Assembly (NCBI RefSeq): GCF_030053135.1
Contig: NZ_CP125652.1
Span: 620,001-684,000 of the forward strand
Direction: 5' to 3'
DNA from: Rhizobium sp. BT04
GTDB lineage: Bacteria > Pseudomonadota > Alphaproteobacteria > Rhizobiales > Rhizobiaceae
DNA: 64,000 nt
Positions within the stretch are counted from its first letter, which is position 1. Each line of letters starts with the position of its first letter. Shown in pieces: positions 1-9,559 of this stretch. The notes under the pieces are model-generated. The model did no database searches. It worked only from the letters and a program-made list of their open reading frames with translations, and was not told the origin of the DNA. The translations under genes were made by a program, and so were the position numbers.

Positions 1-212
1 CCCGCCTGCTCGAATGCGTCGGCATCGACATCGGCCAGCGCGTTGACGGTGAGCTGGATATCGATGATATCCTTTGCGGCAAGGCCGGGAATGGCTGTCG
101 AACCGATATGATGCAGATAGGCTCCGGCCGGCGCCGCGCCCATGATGGCGCGCTTGAAGGCCGCGAAATCCTCGACCCAACTCTGTCGCGGCTGCTCGAT
201 CTCGATCCGCAT
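1..212 (-). CDS. GrpB (UPF0157) family protein, N-terminal part
   Basis: The reverse strand encodes about 70 residues beginning MRIEIEQPRQSWVEDFAAFK and continuing through a segment with HHIGSTAIPGLAAKDIIDIQ, which is the typical GrpB/UPF0157 nucleotidyltransferase-fold signature (H-x-GSTA-x-PG...K-x-IID). The gene runs off the left edge of the window, so its C-terminal half is missing. Proteins of this family are small cytoplasmic domains, sometimes fused to dephospho-CoA kinase, with no firmly assigned reaction. It starts 11 nt after the stop of the DsbA/FrnE-like gene on the same strand, so the two are probably co-transcribed. The family call is solid; the function is unknown. Confidence 0.8.
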   Translation of the reverse strand, partial: MRIEIEQPRQSWVEDFAAFKRAIMGAAPAGAYLHHIGSTAIPGLAAKDIIDIQLTVNALADVDADAFEQA

Positions 213-223
213 GGCCGGCGGCC

Positions 224-895
224 TCAGTTGAGGCCCGACCGCGCCTCGGCCTTCGCCTTGGCGATATCGCGCAGCGCATTCGCCAGCACGTCGGGCGTCT
301 GGGCGCCGCTGACGGCATATTGCTGATCGAAGATGAAGAACGGCACGCCGTTGACACCCATCTCCTGCGCCGCCTTGATCTCGGCGACGATCAGATCGCT
401 ATCGGCATCGGAGGCAAGCAGCGAGGCGATGACCGAGTGATCGAGACCGGCCTTTTCGGCGATATCGAGCAGCACGGCATGGTCGCCGACATTGCGGCCT
501 TCCTCGAAATTCGCTTTGAACAGCGCGGCAACGACCTTGTCCTGCTTCTCGCGGCCTTCGATCATCGCCCAGTGAATCAGCCGATGGGCGTCGAGCGTGT
601 TCGGGCCCATCTTGATCGCCTCGAAATCGAAGGCGATGCCGACCTCGCGGCCGTAATCGGTCAGCATCTTGTGTGCCTGCGCCACGCGCTCTTCGCCGCC
701 GAGCTTCTCAGCCAGCGCCTTCTTCTGGTCGACGCCTTCCTTGGGATAGTCGGGATTGAGCCGGTACGGTCGCCAGTTGATGTCGACGCCGATTTTGTCC
801 TGCACCTCGGCGATGGCGAGATCCAGCCGCGCCTTGCCGAGATAGCACCAGGGGCAGACGACATCCGAGACGACGTCGATGGTGATACGTTCCAT
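224..895 (-). CDS. DsbA/FrnE-like thioredoxin-fold oxidoreductase
   Basis: The 223-residue protein has no signal peptide and should be cytosolic. Residues 14-17 form the active-site motif CPWC directly after the first beta strand (DVVSDVV), and the C-terminal part carries GVNGVPFFIF, the cis-proline loop of DsbA-fold enzymes. The helical insertion between these motifs is typical of the FrnE / 2-hydroxychromene-2-carboxylate isomerase subgroup, whose members act as cytoplasmic dithiol-disulfide oxidoreductases or glutathione-dependent isomerases. I chose the ATG at 895 because the fold starts immediately there; the open frame extends 27 codons further upstream without homology. It precedes the GrpB-like gene. 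The exact substrate cannot be told from sequence. Confidence 0.88.
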   Translation of the reverse strand: MERITIDVVSDVVCPWCYLGKARLDLAIAEVQDKIGVDINWRPYRLNPDYPKEGVDQKKALAEKLGGEERVAQAHKMLTDYGREVGIAFDFEAIKMGPNTLDAHRLIHWAMIEGREKQDKVVAALFKANFEEGRNVGDHAVLLDIAEKAGLDHSVIASLLASDADSDLIVAEIKAAQEMGVNGVPFFIFDQQYAVSGAQTPDVLANALRDIAKAKAEARSGLN

Positions 896-959
896 AATGA
901 TTTTCCTTATTTTATTCGTCTCCGCAGAGAGACATTGGGCGGCGGCGGTTCGGCTGCGT

Positions 960-2762
960 CTACTGCACGCTCGCATCCCACCACACCGGCAGCTGATAGC
1001 CGTTGAGCGGCACGCTGTCGGGATGGCCGATGCGCTTGCTGCGCGCCACCCATTGCTGGTCGATGTGGTAGAGCGGCAGCACGTAGTGGCCGGAAAGCAG
1101 CAGCCGGTCGTAGGAGCGCACCGCCGCGGTGAAATCCTCTGCCGAACGCGCCCTGAGCAGATGGTCGATCAGGGTATCGATATCGGGGTCGTTGGCGCCG
1201 GCAAAGCTGTCCGTACCTTCGCGTGTGCGCGCAGCGGAAGACCAGCGGCCGAGTTGCTCGTTTCCGGGCGACAGCGATGAGGTATAGGACTTGAGGATCA
1301 TGTCATAGTCGAAGCTGTTCGTCCGGCTCTGATATTGCGAGTCGTCGACGGTGCGGATCGTAGCGGCGATGCCGATCGTCTGCAGCGAACGCTGGTAGGC
1401 AACGGCGAGCTTCTCCTGGTCGGCATTCTGCGTCATGATCTCGAAGGCGAGCTGGCGGCCGGAGGCATCCAGCATCTTACCGCCCTGGATCGTATAGCCG
1501 CCCTGTTTCAGCAATTCGACCGCCTGCTTCAACACATTGCGGTCGCGGCCAGAGCCGTCGGTCACCGGCAGCTTGTAGCTGCCGTCGAGAATCTCCGGCG
1601 CAATTTTGTCCTTTATCGGCCCGAGCAGGGCAACTTCCCGATCATTGGCGGGGACGCCGAAGCTTGAAAGCTCGGAATTCTGCCAGAAGCTCTGGGTGCG
1701 TTTATAGGCGCCGGAATAGAGGTTCTTGTTCGCCCATTCGAAATCGAACACCAGCGACAGGCCTTCGCGCACCTTGAGATCGGCAAAGATCGGCCGACGC
1801 GTGTTGAACACGAAGCCGAGCATGCCGCTCGGCAGTTTCGGCGTATACATGTCCTTGACGACGGCCCCCGAGGTGACGGCGGGGAAATTATAGGCATTGG
1901 CCCAATGGCCGGGATTGCCGTCGGGATAGATGTCGATATCGCCCTTCTTGAAGGCCTCGAACAGCGACGTGTCCTGCAGGAAATATTGCACGGTGATCTG
2001 GTCGTAATTGTCGGTGCCGACTTTGGCGGGAATGTCCTTGCCCCAGTAGTTCGGATCGCGCTCATAGGTGATGCTCTCGCCGGGCTTCACCGTCTTCACC
2101 TTATAGGGACCGGAGCCGACCGGCGGCGTCAGCGAAGTGCGGTCGAAGGTCTCGGGATCGATCGCATGTTTCGGCAGCACCGGGAAAAGGCCGAAGATCA
2201 AAGGCGTCTCCCGGTCGGCCTTGTCGTTGAAGGTGAAGCGCACGCCGTGCTCGCCGACCTTTTCCATCTTGGCGACGACATTGAGGCGGTTGGCGAAAGG
2301 CACGCGGCCCTTGTCGCGCATCAGCTCGAAGGTGAACATCACGTCTTCGGGCGTCACCGGCTGGCCATCGGCCCATTTCGCCCTCGGATTGAGATTGAAC
2401 TGGATGAAGCTCCTGTCATCGTCCCATTCCACCGTCTCGGCAAGCAGGCCGTATAGCGTGAAGGGCTCGTCTCTGGAACGCTGCATCAGCGATTCGTAGA
2501 CGAGATTGCCATATTCCGGATCCCACATGCCGCGCGCCGTCGTCCGCATGCTTTTCAGGATGAACGGGTTGAGGCTGTCGAAGGTGCCGACGACGCCGTA
2601 GGTGATCTTGCCGCCCTTCTTCACGTCGGGTTTGACGTAAGGGAAGTGCTTGTAATCCGGCGGCAAAGCCGGCTCGCCATGCATCGCGATGCCGTGCAGC
2701 GGCTCGGCGGCAACAGCTCCGCAGAGCAGCGAGAGGACGAGAGGGACGATGATCCGGAGCAT
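960..2762 (-). CDS. yejA: YejA-like oligopeptide ABC transporter substrate-binding protein
   Basis: A 600-residue periplasmic protein of the SBP_bac_5 family. The chosen start (2762) gives a clean signal peptide, MLRIIVPLVLSLLCGAVAA, cut before EPLHG. The mature N-terminus has the pattern HGEPALPPDYKHFPYVKP followed by GGKITYGVVGTFDSLNPF, characteristic of the YejA branch, whose transporter YejABEF takes up peptides and microcin C in enterobacteria. Length of about 600 residues fits this branch better than the shorter dipeptide-binding proteins. No permease or ATPase genes are adjacent: the DsbA-like gene follows and the divergent IalB-like gene precedes it. It is therefore an orphan binding protein that must work with permeases encoded elsewhere. 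Confidence 0.85.
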   Translation of the reverse strand: MLRIIVPLVLSLLCGAVAAEPLHGIAMHGEPALPPDYKHFPYVKPDVKKGGKITYGVVGTFDSLNPFILKSMRTTARGMWDPEYGNLVYESLMQRSRDEPFTLYGLLAETVEWDDDRSFIQFNLNPRAKWADGQPVTPEDVMFTFELMRDKGRVPFANRLNVVAKMEKVGEHGVRFTFNDKADRETPLIFGLFPVLPKHAIDPETFDRTSLTPPVGSGPYKVKTVKPGESITYERDPNYWGKDIPAKVGTDNYDQITVQYFLQDTSLFEAFKKGDIDIYPDGNPGHWANAYNFPAVTSGAVVKDMYTPKLPSGMLGFVFNTRRPIFADLKVREGLSLVFDFEWANKNLYSGAYKRTQSFWQNSELSSFGVPANDREVALLGPIKDKIAPEILDGSYKLPVTDGSGRDRNVLKQAVELLKQGGYTIQGGKMLDASGRQLAFEIMTQNADQEKLAVAYQRSLQTIGIAATIRTVDDSQYQSRTNSFDYDMILKSYTSSLSPGNEQLGRWSSAARTREGTDSFAGANDPDIDTLIDHLLRARSAEDFTAAVRSYDRLLLSGHYVLPLYHIDQQWVARSKRIGHPDSVPLNGYQLPVWWDASVQ

Positions 2763-3049
2763 TCGGCAATCCTTGATCCGTGAAAACGGGGCATGATTCA
2801 CCGCGGAGATTATCATGGGGTCGAGTGATTCCAACACGCTGCGGCGTTTTCTTTGGCCCGGCTTCGAAATTGCCGCTCAAATTGCCAAAGAAAAGCTGGA
2901 TATCTTGAACGCTGCGATGTAACAGGTGAACCCGAAGTTTCGGGGTCATGCATTTGCCTTATTCTTTTAAGAGGTGGAGTGCCGAACGACCCGATGGTTG
3001 GGGCGGCAAAGACGCTGCCCTGAACGGATATCAGGAGACGGAATTCGTT

Positions 3050-3712
3050 ATGATGTTCAAGTCTGAAAAGAAAATGCGGGCAGCACTGTCCGTTCTGGCA
3101 GTGATGTTCGGTGCCTCGGCTCCGGTCTCCTCCTTCGCACAGGATGCGGCGGCGCAGGCTCCGGCCGATGCCCCGGCACAGGCCGCAGGAGCGCCGAAGC
3201 TCGGCTGGTACAAGACCTGCAGCAAGCAGGAAGACAACGACATCTGTGTTGTCCAGAACCTGATCCTCGCCAATGGCGGCCAGCTGGTCACGGCCGTCGG
3301 CCTGATCTCGGTTTCCGGCAAGATCAACCGCAAGCTCCTGCAGGTATCGGTTCCCACGGCACGCCTGATTCCTCCGGGCATCAGCATGCAGATCGATGGC
3401 GGCAAGGGCCAGAAGCTCGACTACGCCGTCTGCCTGCCGGACAAGTGCACGGCTGAAATTCCGCTGACCGATGCGATGATCGCCAGCCTCAAGAAGGGCA
3501 GCGATGTGATCTTCACGTCGATCAACTTCCGCCGCGCCCCGAACCCGATCAAGATTTCGCTCGAAGGCTTCACCGGCGCTTATGACGGCGAACCGGTTTC
3601 TGAATCCAAACTTGCCGAAAGCCAGCGCAGCCTGCAGGAAGGCATGCAGAAGAAGGCCGAAGAAGCCCGCAAGAAGCTGGAAGACGCCCAGAAGGCAGCC
3701 AAGGCGCAGTAA
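3050..3712 (+). CDS. Invasion-associated locus B (IalB) family secreted protein
   Basis: A 220-residue protein with an N-terminal signal peptide (lysine-rich start, then LSVLAVMFGASAPVSSFA) and an Ala/Pro/Gln-rich linker. The IalB domain follows: GWYKTCSKQEDNDICVVQN, a beta-sandwich region with paired cysteines (TC, IC, VC, KC), and INFRR near its end. The C-terminal tail is a charged coiled-coil rich in Lys, Glu and Ala. IalB was described in Bartonella as an invasion-associated protein and is widespread in Rhizobiales as a periplasmic or envelope protein of unclear role. An AGGAG 12 nt before the ATG at 3050 supports this start over the longer open frame. A strong terminator follows. Confidence 0.88.
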   Translation: MMFKSEKKMRAALSVLAVMFGASAPVSSFAQDAAAQAPADAPAQAAGAPKLGWYKTCSKQEDNDICVVQNLILANGGQLVTAVGLISVSGKINRKLLQVSVPTARLIPPGISMQIDGGKGQKLDYAVCLPDKCTAEIPLTDAMIASLKKGSDVIFTSINFRRAPNPIKISLEGFTGAYDGEPVSESKLAESQRSLQEGMQKKAEEARKKLEDAQKAAKAQ

Positions 3713-3734
3713 TCCTGCCGCCATATTGAACAGA

Positions 3735-3759
3735 AACCCGGCTGCGCGCCGGGTTTTTT
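3735..3759 (+). terminator. Rho-independent terminator of the IalB-like gene
   Basis: A GC-rich hairpin (AACCCGGC - tgcg - GCCGGGTT class) is followed directly by a T-run. It lies 22 nt after the stop codon at 3712. Confidence 0.9.
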
Positions 3760-3794
3760 GTTGGTGGACTTTGCACTCTAGCGGCGCGCTAATG

Positions 3795-3956
3795 GCTGCC
3801 CGTCACCCTGGCCCTCTCCCCGTAAACGGGGCGAGGGGACGTGCCCTGTTGGTGGGAACCGAGAGGTGTGCTGCATGTCCCTTCGCCCCGCGCGCGGGGA
3901 GACACGTGGCTCGACCCAGGCAGAGATGGCGGCAGCCGGATGAGGGGCATTCCGCC
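3795..3956. repeat. RIME-like rhizobial intergenic mosaic repeat
   Basis: Two palindromic segments (3812-3838, CCCTCTCCCCG against CGGGGCGAGGG; and 3876-3906, centred on a CCCCGCGCGCGGGG core) are joined by a linker and followed by GGCAGCCGGATGAGGGGC. This composition matches the intergenic mosaic elements known from Rhizobium chromosomes. It is non-coding, sits between the convergent IalB-like gene and hspQ, and fills most of an interval otherwise without a gene. Only one copy is in this window, so its repeat nature rests on resemblance to known elements. Confidence 0.65.
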
Positions 3957-3973
3957 GGGTTCGGTGCCAAGAG

Positions 3974-4007
3974 AAAAAGGCCTCGCCGGGATTGCGAGGC
4001 CTTTTTT
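3974..4007 (-). terminator. Bidirectional terminator between the IalB-like gene and hspQ
   Basis: The stem AAAAAGGCCTCGC / GCGAGGCCTTTTTT has A-rich and T-rich flanks, so it can terminate on either strand. It lies 22 nt beyond the hspQ stop (4029). Confidence 0.9.
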
Positions 4008-4028
4008 CATGCGGTCGGTCAGCCTGAT

Positions 4029-4358
4029 TTAGTGGGCGAAGCTCATCTTGGGTTTGAACTGCCCTGACGGGGCCTGATCGAAAATCTGGTAGATCTGCGG
4101 GTTGCGAAGCGGCGTGCCGCTTTCATCGTTCATCAGGTTCTGCTCGGAGACATAAGCGACATATTCGCTTTCGTCATTTTCGGCGAGCAGGTGATAGAAG
4201 GGCTGGTCCCTGCTCGGGCGCACCTCGGCCGGAATGGAATTCCACCATTCCTCCGTATTCGCGAACTCAGGATCAACGTCGAAGATGACGCCGCGAAACG
4301 GAAATACCTTGTGCCGAACCACTTCGCCGATACTGAACTTTGCTATTCTTTCTTTCAT
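4029..4358 (-). CDS. hspQ: Heat shock protein HspQ (YccV-like, hemimethylated-DNA-binding fold)
   Basis: The 109-residue protein starts MKERIAKFSIGEVVRHKVFPFRG, the typical HspQ/YccV opening. The core includes GVIFDVDPEF and WWNSIP, then RDQPFYHLLAEND and YVSEQNL, conserved throughout the family. In E. coli HspQ is a small heat-shock protein that enhances degradation by Lon and binds hemimethylated oriC DNA. The start at 4358 is chosen because GGAAG lies 8 nt upstream; the frame continues 8 codons further to another ATG without such a site. The gene is monocistronic, with a strong hairpin downstream. Confidence 0.93.
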   Translation of the reverse strand: MKERIAKFSIGEVVRHKVFPFRGVIFDVDPEFANTEEWWNSIPAEVRPSRDQPFYHLLAENDESEYVAYVSEQNLMNDESGTPLRNPQIYQIFDQAPSGQFKPKMSFAH

Positions 4359-4476
4359 GGTACGACTTCCTTTCATCACCAAATTTGGTGATTGGTGCCG
4401 CGCAAATCAAGATTTTTGCGCGTGTTCGTCACATGAACGTCACATCCTCCTGCTGGCGTCCATGACCGGGGGAGGT

Positions 4477-4502
4477 GAAAGCCCCGGCGAGCCGGGGCTT
4501 TC
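4477..4502 (-). terminator. Probable glnA terminator
   Basis: A GAAAGCCCCGGC / GCCGGGGCTTTC hairpin lies 16 nt after the glnA stop codon on the reverse strand. The T-run is short, so termination may be partial. Confidence 0.7.
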
Positions 4503-4517
4503 GGTCTTCGCGGCCGA

Positions 4518-5927
4518 TCAGGCCGAATAATACATGTCGTATTCGACCGGATGCGGCGTCATTTCGAAACGCATCACCTCAGCCATCTTCAGTTCGATGA
4601 AGGCATCGATCTGGTCGTCGTCGAAGACGCCGCCGGCCGTCAGGAACTTGCGGTCCTTGTCGAGGCTTTCGAGCGCCTCGCGCAGTGAGCCACAGACCGT
4701 CGGGATCTTCTTCAATTCCTTCGGCGGCAGGTCGTAGAGGTCCTTGTCCATGGCCTTGCCGGGATGGATCTTGTTCTTGATGCCGTCGAGGCCGGCCATC
4801 AGCATGGCGGCGAAGGCGAGGTAGGGGTTGGCGGTCGGATCCGGGAAACGGACTTCGACGCGCTTAGCCTTCGGGTTGGAGCCGAACGGAATGCGGCAGG
4901 AGGCAGAACGGTTGCGGGCAGAATAGGCGAGCAGCACCGGTGCTTCATAACCCGGGACCAGACGCTTGTAGGAGTTCGTCGACGGGTTGGTGAAGGCGTT
5001 GATCGCCTTGGCATGCTTGATGATGCCGCCGATGTAGAACAGGCAGCTCTCGGAAAGGCCTGCATATTCGTCGCCGGCAAAGGTGGGCTTGCCGCCCTTC
5101 CAGATCGACTGGTGCACGTGCATGCCCGAGCCGTTGTCGCCGAAGATCGGCTTCGGCATGAAGGTCGCCGTCTTGCCGTAGGCATTGGCCACCTGGTGCA
5201 CGACGTATTTGTAGATCTGCATCTTGTCGGCGTTGCGCACCAGCGTGTCGAACTTGATGCCGAGTTCGTGCTGGGCGGCGGCGACTTCGTGGTGATGTTT
5301 TTCGACCACGACGCCCATTTCGGAGAGCACCGTCAGCATTTCCGAACGCATGTCCTGGGCGCTATCAACCGGCGGAACCGGGAAATAGCCGCCCTTGACG
5401 CGCGGGCGATGGCCGAGGTTGCCGGTTTCGTAGTCGGTGTCATCGTTCGACGGCAGTTCCGTCGAATCGAGCTTGAAGCCGGTATTATAGGGATCGGCCT
5501 TGTACTTGACGTCGTCGAAGACGAAGAATTCGGCTTCCGGACCGACGAAGATCGTGTCGCCGATGCCGGATGCCTTGAGATAGGCTTCAGCCTTCTTGGC
5601 GGTGCCGCGCGGATCGCGGTTATAGGCTTCGCCGGAAACCGGATCGAGAATATCGCACATGATGACCATGGTCGACTGAGCGAAGAACGGGTCCATATGC
5701 ACCGTCTCGGTATCGGGCATCAGCACCATGTCGGACTCGTTGATGGCCTTCCAGCCGCCGATCGAGGAGCCGTCGAACATCACGCCGTCAGCGAACATGT
5801 CTTCGTCGACGCAGACGACGTCCATCGTCACATGCTGCAACTTGCCCTTCGGGTCGGTGAAGCGCAGATCGACGAACTTCACATCGTTCTCTTTGATCTG
5901 CTTCAGAATTTCGCTTGCGGTCGCCAT
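4518..5927 (-). CDS. glnA: Glutamine synthetase type I (GSI)
   Basis: The 469-residue enzyme makes glutamine from glutamate, ammonia and ATP as a cytoplasmic dodecamer. It has the GSI landmarks: FDGSSIGGW near residue 50, the ATP-site segment [13 protein letters not shown], the flap and substrate region NRSASCRIP, and the adenylylation site [10 protein letters not shown] with its tyrosine about residue 397, so activity should be controlled by GlnE. A GGAGGAAGG sequence just before the ATG at 5927 fixes the start; the frame extends 10 more codons upstream. glnB lies 79 nt upstream on the same strand, the classical rhizobial glnBA arrangement. GlnBA in rhizobia is read from a nitrogen-regulated sigma-54 promoter, which can be seen upstream of glnB. 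Confidence 0.98.
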   Translation of the reverse strand: MATASEILKQIKENDVKFVDLRFTDPKGKLQHVTMDVVCVDEDMFADGVMFDGSSIGGWKAINESDMVLMPDTETVHMDPFFAQSTMVIMCDILDPVSGEAYNRDPRGTAKKAEAYLKASGIGDTIFVGPEAEFFVFDDVKYKADPYNTGFKLDSTELPSNDDTDYETGNLGHRPRVKGGYFPVPPVDSAQDMRSEMLTVLSEMGVVVEKHHHEVAAAQHELGIKFDTLVRNADKMQIYKYVVHQVANAYGKTATFMPKPIFGDNGSGMHVHQSIWKGGKPTFAGDEYAGLSESCLFYIGGIIKHAKAINAFTNPSTNSYKRLVPGYEAPVLLAYSARNRSASCRIPFGSNPKAKRVEVRFPDPTANPYLAFAAMLMAGLDGIKNKIHPGKAMDKDLYDLPPKELKKIPTVCGSLREALESLDKDRKFLTAGGVFDDDQIDAFIELKMAEVMRFEMTPHPVEYDMYYSA

Positions 5928-6006
5928 TAAATACCTTCCTCCGATTTGCGATGACAATAGGTGGCTGCGCTGACCGTATCGAACTTTGCGTGGTTGGCAA
6001 AGTGGG

Positions 6007-6435
<429 letters not shown>

Positions 6436-6608
6436 TTATCGAAAAAAGACGTGAATTCTGTCAAAACCGGCGCGTTTGCGGGGAATTCCATGTCGTTTTG
6501 GTGACCGAGAAGTGAAAAAACATTGCCCCCAGACCAAAAACGCGTCCAAAACCGAAAAAATTTTGAATATCAGTAACCGCGGATACATGTTGTGGTGGGA
6601 TTAAAATA

Positions 6609-6622
6609 TGTGCAAATGCACA
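6609..6622. promoter_or_regulatory. Palindrome upstream of glnB, possible NtrC-type enhancer site
   Basis: TGTGCAAATGCACA is a perfect 14-nt palindrome containing TGCA half-sites. It lies about 190 nt upstream of the sigma-54 promoter, in the interval shared with the divergent nnr gene. The distance suits an enhancer, but the match to the NtrC consensus (TGCACC-N5-GGTGCA) is only partial. Confidence 0.35.
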
Positions 6623-6689
6623 AACAATGCCATTTTCTTTGTCATCCCAGGCGGTTGTTTTTTAGGCGTTTATTGAATTGAATAGGGCA

Positions 6690-8162
6690 ATGAGCCAACA
6701 TCTGTCCGACCTTCTTCTGACGCCTGCCGAAATGGCCGCCGTCGATGCGGCCGCTGCCGCATCCGGTATCGATTCCTTCGGCCTGATGGAAAGGGCAGGG
6801 GCTGCGGCCGCAGCGGCCGCGCTGCGGCTTTACCCGGATGCCCTGCGTTTCGTCCTGCTCTGCGGTCCGGGCAACAATGGCGGCGACGCCTATGTCGCGG
6901 CAAGGCATTTGCAGCAGGGCGGGGCGACGGTGGCGCTCTTCCATCTCGGTGATCCCTCGAGGCTGAAGGGCGATGCCGCCCGCGCCCGCGCCGGCTGCGC
7001 GCTCCAGGGACAGGGGCTCTCCCTCTACCAGCCCGAAACCGGCGACGTCGTCATCGATGGCCTGTTCGGCGCCGGGCTCGCCCGCGAAGTGCCGGCCGAT
7101 GTCATCGCGTTGATCGGGCGCGTCACCGAGGCCGGTATACCGGTGCTTTCAATCGATCTGCCCTCCGGCCTCGATGGCCGCACCGGCAAGGTGCTGGGTG
7201 CCGCTTTCCGAGCTCGCAACACCATTACCTTCATGACGCGCAAGCCCGGGCATCTGCTGATGCCGGGCAGGCAGCTTTCCGGTGAACTGGAGGTCTTCGA
7301 TATCGGCATTCCCGCTCGCATCGTCAGGGGCGCGGCAAGCGGCGCCATCGCCGAGAACAGGCCGGATGCCTGGAAGAGCGTGCTGCCGGCCGAGCGGCTG
7401 GAAACCCACAAATACAAGCGCGGCCATCTGGTGGTCTTCTCAGGCGCGGCGGACAAGACGGGGGCTGCACGGATGTCGGCGATATCGGGCCTGAAGGCCG
7501 GCGCCGGCCTGGTGACGATCGCCGCCCCCCATGCGGCAATGGCCGCCAATGCCGCCCATCTCACAGCCGTCATGCTGCATGCGATCGACGACGAGGAAGA
7601 CCTCGAAGACTGGCTCTCGGACCGGCGGCTGCAGACATTCGTCCTCGGTCCGGGTTTCGGCATCGGCGCCAGGGCGCGCGGCTTCGTCACCGCGCTTGCC
7701 GAGCGCCATCTGGTGCTTGATGCCGATGGCATCTCCTCGTTCAAGGACGATCCGCAGCAGCTGTTTGATCTTTTCCGGGGAAAGCCGCGTCTGGTGCTGA
7801 CGCCGCACGAAGGTGAGTTCTCGCGGCTCTTTCCCGATATCGGCGGCGACGATGCGCTTGGCAAGGTCGATAAGGCAGTGGCTGCCGCCCGCCGCGCCAA
7901 TGCAGCGATCGTCTATAAAGGCGCCGATACCGTCATTGCCGCGCCTGATGGACGTGCGCTGATCAATACCAACGCTCCCGTCTGGCTTGCCACCGCCGGT
8001 TCCGGGGATGTGCTCGCCGGCATTATCGGTGGATTGCTCGCCCAGGGCCTGCCGGCCTTCGAGGCCGCCGCCGCCGGCGTCTGGCTGCATGGAGAGGCCG
8101 GCCATCGCGCCGGCAAAGGCCTGACGGCGGAAGACCTCGCCGCCCACGTCTTACCGCTTTAA
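6690..8162 (+). CDS. nnr: Bifunctional NAD(P)HX epimerase / ADP-dependent NAD(P)HX dehydratase
   Basis: A 490-residue fusion of two metabolite-repair enzymes. The N-terminal YjeF_N domain (about residues 1-210) carries CGPGNNGGDAYVAARHL and DGLFGAGLAR, the epimerase signatures. The C-terminal ribokinase-like domain (about 230-490) carries HKYKRGH, the glycine-rich GLKAGAGLVTIA and the ADP/catalytic motif AGSGDVLAGIIGG. Together they convert the damaged hydrates of NADH and NADPH back to the normal cofactors. The ATG at 6690 has AGGG 4-7 nt upstream; a TTG 12 nt earlier is in frame but less likely. The gene is divergent from glnB. Length and domain order are those of the standard bacterial fusion. 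Confidence 0.95.
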   Translation: MSQHLSDLLLTPAEMAAVDAAAAASGIDSFGLMERAGAAAAAAALRLYPDALRFVLLCGPGNNGGDAYVAARHLQQGGATVALFHLGDPSRLKGDAARARAGCALQGQGLSLYQPETGDVVIDGLFGAGLAREVPADVIALIGRVTEAGIPVLSIDLPSGLDGRTGKVLGAAFRARNTITFMTRKPGHLLMPGRQLSGELEVFDIGIPARIVRGAASGAIAENRPDAWKSVLPAERLETHKYKRGHLVVFSGAADKTGAARMSAISGLKAGAGLVTIAAPHAAMAANAAHLTAVMLHAIDDEEDLEDWLSDRRLQTFVLGPGFGIGARARGFVTALAERHLVLDADGISSFKDDPQQLFDLFRGKPRLVLTPHEGEFSRLFPDIGGDDALGKVDKAVAAARRANAAIVYKGADTVIAAPDGRALINTNAPVWLATAGSGDVLAGIIGGLLAQGLPAFEAAAAGVWLHGEAGHRAGKGLTAEDLAAHVLPL

Positions 8163-8172
8163 TCCCGCGCGC

Positions 8173-8224
8173 GATGCTTTAGCTCGCCTGATGCTTTAGC
8201 TTCGGGCTACGCCGATGCTCTAGC
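8173..8224. repeat. Three short direct repeats GATGCTYTAGC
   Basis: Copies at 8173-8183, 8190-8200 and 8214-8224 differ at one base (T/C at position 7). They fill most of the 104-nt gap between the convergent nnr and DUF72 genes. No hairpin with a T-run is obvious here. Function unknown. Confidence 0.6.
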
Positions 8225-8266
8225 GTCGCGCCGCCGATTCTGATCTTCCGCGAAAGTCAGCCCGGC

Positions 8267-9073
8267 CTATTTCGCCAGCGCCTGCTGCAGGGCGATAGCC
8301 CCGTGCGGCGCATTGACCTTGCCCTCGTGGATCATGAAGGCGAAGACGTCGCGCGGTTCAACCTTCACTTTGCGATCTGCATCGATCAGCGGCAGGTCGT
8401 CCGGGATCTTGCCCTCGGCCCAGGTCTCCAGCCGGTTTGCCCAGGCCTTCAGGTCCTTATCCGGATAGCAGGTCGCAATATCGTCCGAGCCCTTCTGCAG
8501 CCTGGCATAGACGAAATCGGCCGTGACGTCGGCAATCATCGGATATTCGAAATGTTCGGCACAAACAGGCGCCACCCCGTATTTCGCCAGCAGCGCCACG
8601 AATTCCGGCACTTTGAAGGAATCGTGGCGCACCTCGACCACGTGGCGAAGCGCCAGCCCGTCCTGTTTTGCCGGCAGCAGCTTCAGGAAGGCCTCGAAAT
8701 CGTCCGGGTCGAACTTCTTCGTCGGCGCGAACTGCCAGAGCAGCGGCCCGAGATGATTGCCGAGTTCGCTGATGCCCGACGACAGGAACCGCTCCATCGA
8801 TTCACCGGCTTCGGCAAGCACCCGCCGGTTGGTGACGAAACGCGTCGCCTTCAGCGAGAAGATGAAGCCTTCGGGCACATCGGCCGCCCATTTGGCGAAG
8901 ACCGCAGGCTTTTGCGTGCTGTAATAGGTGCCGTTGACCTCGATGACCTTCAACTGGCGGCTGGCATAATTCAGCTCGTCCTTCTGCTTCAGGTCATCGG
9001 GAAAGAAATGCCCGCGCCAGGGCTCGAAGGTCCAGCCGCCGATGCCGGTGCGGATAGTGCCGGATTTCGTCAT
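8267..9073 (-). CDS. DUF72 (YecE-like) family protein
   Basis: A 268-residue protein of the DUF72 family, which has a TIM-barrel fold. Family features include IRTGIGGWTFEPWRGHFFP at the start, the strand-helix segment LNYASRQLKVIEVNGTYYST, LLWQFAPTKKFD, HVVEVRHDSF and the C-terminal FVYARLQ. No catalytic activity has been firmly assigned to DUF72; YecE-type proteins are often encoded near DNA repair or nucleotide metabolism genes. Here it follows a GNAT gene and uvrA on the same strand, 24 nt from the GNAT gene, and is probably part of that transcript. The family assignment is secure; the function is not. Confidence 0.9.
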   Translation of the reverse strand: MTKSGTIRTGIGGWTFEPWRGHFFPDDLKQKDELNYASRQLKVIEVNGTYYSTQKPAVFAKWAADVPEGFIFSLKATRFVTNRRVLAEAGESMERFLSSGISELGNHLGPLLWQFAPTKKFDPDDFEAFLKLLPAKQDGLALRHVVEVRHDSFKVPEFVALLAKYGVAPVCAEHFEYPMIADVTADFVYARLQKGSDDIATCYPDKDLKAWANRLETWAEGKIPDDLPLIDADRKVKVEPRDVFAFMIHEGKVNAPHGAIALQQALAK

Positions 9074-9097
9074 GTCGTCCTCCTCATTGGCAGCCGC

Positions 9098-9559
9098 TCA
9101 GGCCGCGTCGATCTCTTTCACCATGTCGACGAGCGTCCAGCCTGGCCGATAAGGGTTCGGCCGGCGACCCGTTTCCTGAAACCCGAAGGCGCGATAGAGC
9201 GCGATATTCCGTTCCATAAGCGCATTCGTATAGAGCCGGATTTCCGGAGCTGCCCATTCCCGCGCCTTGCCTTCCAGCCAGCGCAGCATCGAGAGCCCAT
9301 GCCCGCCGCCCTGAAAGGCCGGCGAGACCGCGATGCTGAAGAGCATCAAGTGATCGGAATGCTTCTCGATGACCACGAGGCCAGCCGTTTCGCCGCCGAT
9401 CTCGCGCAGCCAGATCTCGCCGCGGTCGATCCGCGGCGCGTAATCCTCCGTCACCGGGATCGGCGGAGCGCCGAGGAGTTCGGTATAGGGCCGATAGGCG
9501 GCTGCTGTCAGCGTCGCGATCGTTTGCAGATCATCGGGCGACGCTGGCCTCATCGTCAT
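9098..9559 (-). CDS. GNAT-family N-acetyltransferase
   Basis: A 153-residue single-domain GNAT protein. It has the N-terminal [19 protein letters not shown], the central beta strands [21 protein letters not shown], the acetyl-CoA binding loop ([18 protein letters not shown], a Q/R-x-x-G-x-G/A variant) and the late segment [20 protein letters not shown]. Such enzymes move an acetyl group from acetyl-CoA to an amine; the substrate here cannot be inferred. Its ATG overlaps the uvrA stop codon by 4 nt (ATGA), which indicates translational coupling; the ATG two codons downstream is an alternative start. The DUF72 gene follows. Confidence 0.92.
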   Translation of the reverse strand: MTMRPASPDDLQTIATLTAAAYRPYTELLGAPPIPVTEDYAPRIDRGEIWLREIGGETAGLVVIEKHSDHLMLFSIAVSPAFQGGGHGLSMLRWLEGKAREWAAPEIRLYTNALMERNIALYRAFGFQETGRRPNPYRPGWTLVDMVKEIDAA